NCBI GenBank assembly: GCA_963575745.1
Contig: CAUYUJ010004347.1
Location: 126,847-190,846 of the forward strand
Direction: 5' to 3'
From: Prorocentrum cordatum
Lineage: Eukaryota > Sar > Dinophyceae > Prorocentrales > Prorocentraceae
DNA: 64,000 nt
The notes below the pieces were generated by a model. The model was not told where the DNA came from, did no database searches, and saw only the letters and a program-made list of their open reading frames with translations. Positions 53,101-60,700 of this stretch are shown one piece after another. Position numbers and translations under genes: made by a program. The first letter of the stretch is position 1. Every line of letters starts with the position of its first letter.

Positions 53101-56100
53101 AGCCAATAATGTCTGTTCTGAGGGTCATTCCTTTGGAATGCAAGTTGTATTGGCAAGGCATTGTAGACAAAGGCCCGAGGCAGCCCATCAACCCACGAGT
53201 CACTCCAGACGACACGGACCGATATGAAGTCATTAATTGTCCGGTTCGTCGTAATTTCAAGTGTCACAACGACTGGGAGCGCGAACAGCAGAAAGTGGGA
53301 AACATGCTGCGAGACAGGCCGCCACTACGCGCTGCGCAGCATAAAGAAGCACTCCTGAAGGTCATGACACAGAACGGCATGGATCCAACCTTGCCGAGTA
53401 AAGAGCAGATGACCAAGGTGTCGATGTGGTTTTCAACGGCTCTACGCCACAGTCCATACTATAAGGACAAACATAACCGATACTTCGAAAAGGTCAGCAC
53501 CTTTGATCCATACGACGGCTGGGTTGTCGTTGATGATCTGCTGACAAACTGGACTGAAAATGATCAGTATAAGCACTATCGTGAAATGCACGAGGTGCTG
53601 ATCAAAGGCAGGCCCCACCCGTCATTCGTGTATTGGGTGCTGCTAAACTGCTGTGAGATGGTTGACCATCACGGCATGCAGAAGGGCAGGCTCCAGATGA
53701 AGTGCGTTGATGACAGTATGCTGCTGCCTCCCAGGTTTCGACCAACGGCACGCAGGCCACAGTACTTCATCAGAGCCACGAACGGCCACAGCAGTCCAGG
53801 CATCCACTGTCCCGAGTCGCTGTACAAGCCGATCACAACATGGATGAAAGAACCAGACGACCCAGTATATTTCATCCACGGGACGCAGTGGGAGTATGTC
53901 AAGGACATCCTTGCTAATGGCCTGTCATGCCTCGCACAGGACAACCCGAAGAGGAAGGGGGGGCGCCAATTTGTGCATGGCTGCCCCTACCTCCCGGGCG
54001 ACCCGAGGATTCAATCGGGCATCCGTCCTGACTCGGAGGTGCTCATATTCTGCAGCATCAACAAGATGCTGTCCAGTGGCTTCTCTCTATGGAGATCAGC
54101 AAATGACATAGTCATGACACGGGGCCACGATGGATGTATACCGCCCGATCATATTCTCCAGATAGTGAGCATTGCGAAGTATCGGGTCGGCGAAGCCTGG
54201 ACCAATCCGCTGTTTTATGACAAGACGCGGAGGCGGGGCCAACCCGCGGACAGGATTCGCACTGATGACTACCTGCCACTTAAAATGTGTGACAGAACTG
54301 TGGCGGTAATGGAAGATCATGCCATGTACCTCAAGGGCTGGGCTAAGACGGACGGTCGCCCATTCAATTTGGTCATGACCGAGCAAGATGTTGCTCCACG
54401 ACCGTACGACACACAGACAGTCCTCATGATGAATGCCCAGGAGGACGAGGTCATGCCTGAGGCGGGGCCACCCGCAGGAGCGGGGACACCCGCGGTAGGC
54501 ACCTCGGACGGTTCATGGCAGCAAGTAGTCACACCGGTGGCGACGGTAGCATCTCCTTGGAGGCCGGACCAGCAGTCCTGGGTCCAAGCTCTCAACAGCC
54601 ATTTGACATCAGCCGACGTTTCTGGACTGACCGATCAGCTATACCGTGCTGACCCGTGGGCGGTGCATGCAGGCATCCAAGATGCACAGCAGAGGAACCT
54701 GCGCCCTCCTGCGGGGCCACCAGGCGTCCTAGGACCACAACCACAACGCCCTCCACAGCAAGCTGGAGTTGCGAGGTTTGCTCCTATGGGCGGCTCAGAT
54801 GGTGGCTCGCCGTTTCGGACTCCGCCGTCTGAAACGAGCGAGAACAGCCTGTGGCAACGACTCCAGGCGATTCGCGGAAATCCGGCGCTCGCAGCAGCAC
54901 TCCAGGCGACCACTCCCTTTGGCACTCCGAGGGGTAGTGAAGGAGGAGTGGCTGCGGGGACACCCGCCGAGCGAACGCCTGCGGAGTCATCCGCACACGC
55001 GGGGCCACCCGCTGACGGACAACAAGGCTCAGACTACGAACGTCGGGCAGCCAATTTGAGAGCACAGGCTACCTTTTTGCAGCAACAAGCTGATAGAGTG
55101 CCCAGCCTGTTGCGGAACCGCAACATAGATGTTACGAACCATGGCGACTTTCGGCCTCTCTGGAGCTGGACTTCTGACGACGCTCCAAATGCTGATCCCA
55201 CGAATCCATATCGACAGGTGTTTATTCCAGGAATAGCATCACACCCAATATATGGATGGGATAATCATGGACCAGCAGAGGCACCGGCCATGGATGCGCC
55301 GATGTACCCGGAGTACTACGCGCAGGTGAATAACACTCCTATGATTGCGGGGCCACCTGCAAACGAATACACTCGAAATCTGGCCAATGAGATGTTTCGT
55401 CTGCAGTATACACGAGCAGTCGATGCGCAGTCTATGCCGCACTACGCCTACATGCCCACGCCGACGGACCCCGAGACCGTAGTTCAGCCAGCTGGTCTCG
55501 CGGTGCCAACCGCTCTGGGCAGCATGCCAGACTACATTCGCGACGTGCACAACACGCAGCAAGTGATACTGGCATCTAGGCAGCAGGCTCGGGACAACGC
55601 TAGGCTGCGCCAACAGCGCGCGATCCAGAGAAGGATCGAGCGTGATAACCAAGCGGGGACACCCGCAGGCGCGGGGCCACCCGCTGAACAGACAGATAGA
55701 CCGCCACCACCGACGCCATATCGGGAGGGTGAAACTACCTTCGAGCGTCAGGCTCGGACACGCCCTGACGTGCCTACTCCAGTCATTTCAGACTACAACT
55801 TCACACAGTGCCCAATCTGTATGGACCCCTACGAGATGGGCACCACGGTGTGGAGACTGGCGTGTGGGCACTTCTTCCACGATATATGCTGGGATCGTGT
55901 TGCACAGCAGCACGTCCGCAATCAGCGACCAGGTGCGCCAAACGAGGCACCCTGCGCTGTATGTCGTGGGCCGGGCATAATCACAGCACACTTTCCGTAT
56001 GCTGGACAGCGCGACGCTGAGTCGGAACAGGCGCGCCAGCAGGAAAGATACGTGGTGGATGCTCGGGAACTGCGTCGGCTGCGGGAAGCAGTGGAGGCGC

Positions 56101-57410
56101 TAGAGGCTCGTGCCGCAGCGCCAGAGCAAGGCATCCAGATGCCGATCCTGCCTACGCTTCGAGCACAGGGGCCCCCAGCAGCGGGGTTACCCGCCGAAGC
56201 GACTCCCGCCGCCACAGCGGGGCCACCCGCCGAAGCGGCTCCTGCCGCCAAAGCGGGGTCACCCGCAAATGGACCTCCGAATCCGGGATTCCTGAGGGCA
56301 ATGGAGGCCAATATTAGGCGGAGTGGCAGGAGCGGAGGCGGATCCAGAACCTCACGTGTAGAGAGTCCGGTAAGCGCTAGAAGCCGGGCCAGTGCTGAGA
56401 GCGCGGAGGCAGCCCAATTCCACAATACCTTCATGATCAACACGGAAGGGCTGACCTACACACGTGACGTCACGGATACGCTTCCGCCAGGAAGTGAGTG
56501 GACCTCCACACTCTCTGCGAATCATTGGGTTCTCGAACAGGAACCAATTACCGTGGAGGAGCGCCGCCAATATGAGCAAATATGGTGCACCGAGCTAACA
56601 ATGAGCCAGTGGGTGCTGGAACAACGCCTACTGAAAGGCACGCTCGGTTCACAGATTACGTACCATCCTGATGACCATGGTACGATGGCTCTGGCGGCGC
56701 GGACAGGGACATTCTTCCCCGACGAAGACGGAATGCCCTGCATATCGTTCATGCTAGACATTGGCTCCAACGTGAACATCATCGGAGCTAATACAGCACG
56801 AACCTTTCAGGAGGTTATGGCCAGGTACAATCACAGACCGGCCATATGCACACTGAGCAAAACCCTCTACATCAATGGTGTAGGTGAGGGTGCTGCGATC
56901 TGTCGGAAAATGGGCAACTTCAAGATCGGGGTGCAATACGCCAATGAGGCAAGCCCCCGCATCGAGGAGTATGCTTCCAACATCGCAGAGGGCTCAGGTG
57001 CAAACCTCCCAGCCATCTGGGGCCTGAGTGCCATGGAAGCACGTGACACAATTATCGTGCTAAAGCCAGGCTTCCAGAAGGTTATCTTCCCCAGCGGAGA
57101 ATATACTCTTAAGCTGGGGAAGGGCGCCAAGGTCCTGAGGGCGAAGAAAACCCCCTCAGGACATCTAGCCATTCCATGCGGGTTGTATGACGGGGCTAAA
57201 AGCCAGACGGTCACGAACACCTTTACAATCCGCAGTAGTCGTGATGGCTACACCGAGACGGAGAACGACGAGGACTCCGTCAATGCGGGGCCACCCGCCG
57301 GTGTAGGTGCGGGGTCACCCGCTGGGGTAACAGCGGGGCAACCCGCGATGGGACAGTCCATGACCGTTACGACTTCATTGTCGAGCCGTATCTCGACAAG
57401 CAGTTCCTGA
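50088..57410 (+). CDS. Polyprotein ORF2: CCHC knuckle, Tpt1-like domain, RING-H2, protease
   Basis: The frame is open from 50088 and has no convincing ATG near the start, so it is probably entered from ORF1. Residue numbers count Leu/Met at 50139 as 1. The CCHC knuckle (CHTCGSTEHLRDQC) is at about 89-102. An acidic and repetitive linker follows. A Tpt1/KptA-like domain spans about 1085-1350. RING-H2 spans 1891-1942 (CPIC, ACGHFFHDIC, CAVC), followed by a helical segment to about 2000. A retropepsin-like protease follows, with its Asp in FMLDIGSNVNIIG (Asp2207) and a flap-side IWGLSAMEARDTIIVL. About 30 copies of the AG[SPT]PA peptide come from the GCGGG DNA hairpin. The arrangement is far longer than a usual copia Gag-protease region. 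Functions of the extra domains are inferred. Confidence 0.85.
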   Translation, partial: TAKGGSRLYGLSQIKTPLEALYEETSQKVRRAVRRHFKQFGKGRGKGGRRRRMHGRGITAFLTSLTDMAFEEVLIGGKGRGHRRTSGKGKGRRGNPRDASGNTMKCHTCGSTEHLRDQCPKGKGKGSVHLAQNSFMDDIDYIDYEFYVNPEAAPAAGSSTYYVMARYAEATVALEDYAVTLFDEFHGWDEVDEIAYNAWFGLPAGPPAGDEVSEAETVPATEEELTAALAPQVIGMPLLPNPSWAGSEMGDADDEMRGHPAYSDSEESEEDYNDMLQEQVSEAIRLLSAPAQQQMTMSELLSHPGVARLRPYLDSNMSASQMLTALQALAGSPAEEMLDTTAGPPAWSMDVFMQGCDQMNINDLSMEQLNDIGYFRSPYQNVFMVQDSSEDSEDMRYAKRDRRPSPPRDSEHDDQRPVTRGSASAGPARGRSRSAPRRPTHDESGYPYSTEHSVGVTAQQVPDWYIQWYPGYSMDTLRHWYSKEYCAKRDETGAIIRTKGGKTKTPEAWDKRAKKQEIITDRKTYRKQVCQCEPFKGHMRRCPMDRPSRSPHHGETPWNWSHGDDAGNVHDPNKEVPGGGKRITEADRVPMTEEVANTVKENWAKLPNDHRLKEWNRRFHKEAGSPAESSKEAGSPAESSKEAGSPAESSKEAGSPAEAAPAAGSADEWIDVASAAGSAAGTDRTELNEEWAAEDGSENPFPDGSACWYYSSSAQKWFCTRVLYRHENGKYKLAIKGTADIDQMRQVIHDHGQPEGPPRDPPGPRPGKGSRPPPRPKADSSSSPTPAKRQPSKSPEGTRERAKARGTAKTDDPKTAAPPGPSVTERKKVFAGPSTPMPPATQGDVKDEARDKPKAAFRGDWTPTLHQPRLAPRPGSARMKAQPKPDAGMRSVRAEAAAKAKEDKGSAGPPAKAAPAVTAGTPAEGTLSREERFRVLKEFGDQQKLTDDAAADKGRQNPGAESSAGAASSAAGSAGPPVKAAPAALAGSPAKAPPAALAGSPASWQPIMSVLRVIPLECKLYWQGIVDKGPRQPINPRVTPDDTDRYEVINCPVRRNFKCHNDWEREQQKVGNMLRDRPPLRAAQHKEALLKVMTQNGMDPTLPSKEQMTKVSMWFSTALRHSPYYKDKHNRYFEKVSTFDPYDGWVVVDDLLTNWTENDQYKHYREMHEVLIKGRPHPSFVYWVLLNCCEMVDHHGMQKGRLQMKCVDDSMLLPPRFRPTARRPQYFIRATNGHSSPGIHCPESLYKPITTWMKEPDDPVYFIHGTQWEYVKDILANGLSCLAQDNPKRKGGRQFVHGCPYLPGDPRIQSGIRPDSEVLIFCSINKMLSSGFSLWRSANDIVMTRGHDGCIPPDHILQIVSIAKYRVGEAWTNPLFYDKTRRRGQPADRIRTDDYLPLKMCDRTVAVMEDHAMYLKGWAKTDGRPFNLVMTEQDVAPRPYDTQTVLMMNAQEDEVMPEAGPPAGAGTPAVGTSDGSWQQVVTPVATVASPWRPDQQSWVQALNSHLTSADVSGLTDQLYRADPWAVHAGIQDAQQRNLRPPAGPPGVLGPQPQRPPQQAGVARFAPMGGSDGGSPFRTPPSETSENSLWQRLQAIRGNPALAAALQATTPFGTPRGSEGGVAAGTPAERTPAESSAHAGPPADGQQGSDYERRAANLRAQATFLQQQADRVPSLLRNRNIDVTNHGDFRPLWSWTSDDAPNADPTNPYRQVFIPGIASHPIYGWDNHGPAEAPAMDAPMYPEYYAQVNNTPMIAGPPANEYTRNLANEMFRLQYTRAVDAQSMPHYAYMPTPTDPETVVQPAGLAVPTALGSMPDYIRDVHNTQQVILASRQQARDNARLRQQRAIQRRIERDNQAGTPAGAGPPAEQTDRPPPPTPYREGETTFERQARTRPDVPTPVISDYNFTQCPICMDPYEMGTTVWRLACGHFFHDICWDRVAQQHVRNQRPGAPNEAPCAVCRGPGIITAHFPYAGQRDAESEQARQQERYVVDARELRRLREAVEALEARAAAPEQGIQMPILPTLRAQGPPAAGLPAEATPAATAGPPAEAAPAAKAGSPANGPPNPGFLRAMEANIRRSGRSGGGSRTSRVESPVSARSRASAESAEAAQFHNTFMINTEGLTYTRDVTDTLPPGSEWTSTLSANHWVLEQEPITVEERRQYEQIWCTELTMSQWVLEQRLLKGTLGSQITYHPDDHGTMALAARTGTFFPDEDGMPCISFMLDIGSNVNIIGANTARTFQEVMARYNHRPAICTLSKTLYINGVGEGAAICRKMGNFKIGVQYANEASPRIEEYASNIAEGSGANLPAIWGLSAMEARDTIIVLKPGFQKVIFPSGEYTLKLGKGAKVLRAKKTPSGHLAIPCGLYDGAKSQTVTNTFTIRSSRDGYTETENDEDSVNAGPPAGVGAGSPAGVTAGQPAMGQSMTVTTSLSSRISTSSS
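51951..52070 (+). repeat. 30-bp tandem array of the hairpin unit, four copies
   Basis: Units start GAAGCGGGGTCACCCGCAGA at 51951, 51981, 52011 and 52041, an exact 30-bp period. The first three are identical except for one base in the linker. They encode EAGSPAESSK repeats in ORF2. Confidence 0.95.
53390..54195 (+). other. Tpt1/KptA-like RNA 2'-phosphotransferase domain within ORF2
   Basis: Tpt1/KptA enzymes use NAD+ to remove an internal RNA 2'-phosphate. Blocks appear in family order: STALRHSPYYKD (Arg1103-His1104), FDPYDGWVVVDDLL, QYFIRATNGHSSPG (Arg1212), VYFIHGTQWEYVKDILANGL (HGT at 1247-1249), QFVHGCPYL, IQSGIRPDSEVLIF (Arg1296), and SANDIVMTRGHDGCIPPDHI. The four residues of the catalytic Arg-His-Arg-Arg set known for Tpt1 are all present. 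Spacing between blocks is longer than in compact Tpt1, so there are insertions. The Gln of the usual AxQGHS is Asn here. Activity is likely from motif retention but unproven. Confidence 0.85.
55803..55985 (+). other. RING-H2 finger within ORF2
   Basis: Residues 1891-1942 read CPIC, then ACGHFFHDIC, then CAVC, with the Cys/His order C-C-C-H-H-C-C-C of RING-H2. The family usually recruits E2 ubiquitin-conjugating enzymes. A helical stretch follows (DARELRRLREAVEALEARAA), which may dimerise. Position between the Tpt1-like and protease domains suggests cleavage into a separate protein. The target is unknown. Confidence 0.85.
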
Positions 57411-57712
57411 AGGACACGACCCGTGCGATCGTAGACAGGACGCTCGACAGCTGGTGGAAAGGCCAACAGTGTCCTGAAGGGACCTGGCCACACATGAAGG
57501 ATGCCCTGAAGTCTAAGATTTTCTGGGCAGTCCAGGAGGCGGTGAATAATTGGTCGCCTGAGAACCAAGCGGGGCCACCCGCGACACCGCCACCGCCACC
57601 AAGCTGCACGGGCGGAGGTTCGACGGACCTTGCGGGGCCAACCCGCGTGGAGATCGTGAGCGCAGCCGCACCAGTGACGCCTGCGGAGTCATCCGCTAAC
57701 AGCATGCCCCTC
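57245..57712 (+). CDS. Continuation of the polyprotein in the next (-1) frame up to an in-frame TGA
   Basis: ORF2 ends at 57410 in what looks like out-of-frame Ser/Thr-rich sequence. A frame shifted by -1 is open from 57245 to the TGA at 57713-57715 and reads DRYDFIVEPYLDKQFLKD, then DALKSKIFWAVQEAVNNW. This is more protein-like than the end of ORF2. The switch must occur after the third of three GCGGG hairpins spaced 24 bp apart (57285, 57309, 57333). The segment has no named domain. After the TGA the same frame stays open into ORF3. Confidence 0.7.
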
Positions 57713-57715
57713 TGA

Positions 57716-60700
57716 CGGGGGCAGGCGGGCGCGCCGGCGGCGCTCGCTTGCGAAGAGAAGCCGAATACCGGCCTCCTCGCGACATACGTTTGCCGCGCTG
57801 AGGCCCGAGAAGAAAAATATCATTCAAAATGCCTCGTCATCGAAGATATTCGCACAGCTTGCGCTGAACTCCGAACCCGTGGATATATATGCGACCGGAT
57901 TACCCATAATGAGGTAATGACTTCAACTGGAACACAGTATTTGGGAAATTTGTTGGCAGGAGACTACAATATGTCGTGGGTGGCCACACCCTCTGATTGG
58001 TACGTGCGTACACCAGGAAAGAGGGCAGGACCACATTATCAACGTATACAAAATCTCCTGATCAAAGCGCGTGCTCTGAGAATGCAGATAGTTATCCTGG
58101 GGCCACCCGGGTATTTCTGGAAACAGGGTCCGATCAAAGATGTTATCGAAGATTTGAAGCTAATCGTTATACGAATCAGACTCTGTCATTTCGGTATTAA
58201 GTTTGACCGATCCAGTAAACATCCCAGTGGTTCTTATATACAAGTTGCTACATCTTGTCCTCATATACCGATAAACTTATGGAAATGTACTTGTGGATCA
58301 CACAGGGAGCATGATTTGGATTGGTATGGCCAAGATCAGCAACGTGCCGAGCTTCGGTATAAAACTTTGGCTATTATTATTGCGCGCTTCCTTGATCAAC
58401 TCGATAAAGCCAACATGATCAGGAATGAGCGGAGTGCGGTACACCTCAGTGTGTGTACACGCGTTGACAAAAAGGTCAGACACTACGTTCAATGTCCACA
58501 AAAGGGCCCTCAATGGGACCATGTGGTTCGTAGGGTCACGACCGACCTGGACACGAACAAGATCGTTCAAGACATTAGAATCCAGGATCAGCCAACTGGG
58601 TACAATTATGTAGCTCCATTACCTGATGGGGTTACAAACATCAGTACTCGGCTATACTGGGAGCCTCCGGCTCCAGTTCTTTATGGCAATGGTGAGTCGC
58701 GAAGGCCACGCCCAAAGCGTGTGACGATCGTCGACGACGATCGATCTCCTCCCCCTTCGATTGAGCGTTGCCAAACGCGACCCACCAACAACCTTCCTGA
58801 AATCCCGCCATTTCCTGATTTTACAGCGGATTCCTCCGCAGCGGATCTCTCCGCGGAAACTGCGTTGCCCACTGATGCCAGGATAAAACAGAAAGAAAAG
58901 CAGAAAGCTGACAAAGAAGCCGGCATCAAACCGAAGAAAGTCCCGAAGAAAGTGGAAGACGGTAACGACGACTGTGGAGAGGACCTCAAAGGGCTTGACT
59001 GCTCCACATATTTCAACGACGTTCCTCTTGACGACTCGGACTCGGACAGCGAATCAGAGGACATCTTCATGATGTTACCGGCGGGGCAACCCGCTGACTC
59101 ACATGCTGATGTCTTCTCGATAGTCCAGTCGTTATGCTACGGCAGAAATAATCAAGTGGACATGCTTGAATTATGTGGGGGCAAGGGTGGTATATCCATA
59201 TTAGCCTTCAAGAGGGGACTCTCGTCAGGCGGGAACCTTGACAAGATATCTATGGTTGACCTTGGAAACTCGGAAGTACAAAGAGCAGTCCTCCACTACC
59301 TCAAGACTTGCTTTGTCAAGATCACGATTCTGCAGCCAAGTTGCAGAACTACTGGACTCCCTTCCTACTTCAACGCGCAGGTCAATCATGATACGTGGCT
59401 TAAACACCACAAAGAGGACCTGCCTCACATCACGTTCTGTGGAACAGTTGCTCTATTACAAGACGACCTAAGACGTTTCTTTCTCAGGGAACAACCAATG
59501 GGCACGTGGGTGGATGAGATCCAGCCATGGAAGGAACTGGCACAACGCAAGGTCACTTGCCAAACAATCATTGATCAGTGCACGACTGGTCTCAAAGATT
59601 CATTTGGACAATACATCCGCAAGCCAACACAGATAATGGCAAATAAAGAAGAGTTGTTGGCACCTTTCAGAGGCAAGCGTTGTCCAGGAAATCATGTGCA
59701 CGCCAATGCTTGTAACAAAGAGCTAGCAAGGGCGGCACAGTATACCTACAGAATGCAGTCACTGATCGTTGATGCGGTGCAAATCGCCAAAGACCTGTTT
59801 GCTTACGGTCGCGATCCATTCGCGAATCGTGAACGCAGCTATGCGTTCGTAACAAACAGTGCTGGCTACGACTTGGACGACCCAACAATCCGGAGACACC
59901 CAAACGGAGAAATCTGGCGACCACCACCTGGCGGTCTTGGGTGCCCTGGCTGTGTGGACAACAACTACAAGCAATCACCAAAGCACAGTAGGGATCCGAA
60001 GATGTGTCGGTGGTATGATGTTGAACCGTATTACTGGGACTGTCCAAGCTGTAAGAAGGAATATCAGAAGAGCAATCCTCACCACACCAAGATATCTGGC
60101 CAATGCAGATTCGCCGAAAAATGGAAGCTGCCAGATAACTTTGGCCAGCCGCGCCCGGCGGGGCAAGCCGCTCCTGCGGCGCCAGCCGCGGAAGCGGCTC
60201 CAGCCGCAGAAGCGGCGCCAGCCGCAAAAGCGGCGCCGGCCGCGAGAGCGCGCATACGTGCGCCTAGGCCGCCACGGCCTGGTGAGGGCGATCCAACCGC
60301 AGGCGCCAGCAGCCATGACATCACCAGAGCCGACGGGGCTAATGGTGGCAACAGTGGCGCTGGCAGCTCTGACGATCACCGTAGACTGCCACAAGTTGCA
60401 GCAAGGCGCGGACGCATGGAGGGAGGAGATCCTCCACCACCGCCGCAGCCTCAAGCAGAGCCGAGGCCAAGGCCAAGGCTCCCTGATTGGACTCGCTTCG
60501 ACGTTCAGCTCAGCCTCCAAAACCTGCGCAGCTTCGACCCAGCTGTAGTGCAGCGAGAACTCCGCAAACTCCACCTGAGATGGTTTCATGCCAAGGAGCC
60601 AAAAATGCGGATGATTCTAACCAAGGTTGGTCTGGGTGAAACCCGTTTGAGTCTGATCAAAGGCATTTGTGACTCGTGTAGAGAATGTCGAGCCTGGGAC

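Noticed and set aside
53390-54195. A host tRNA 2'-phosphotransferase gene into which a transposon inserted
   Set aside because: The domain is in one continuous frame with Gag-knuckle, RING and protease and carries the element's own hairpin repeats on both sides.
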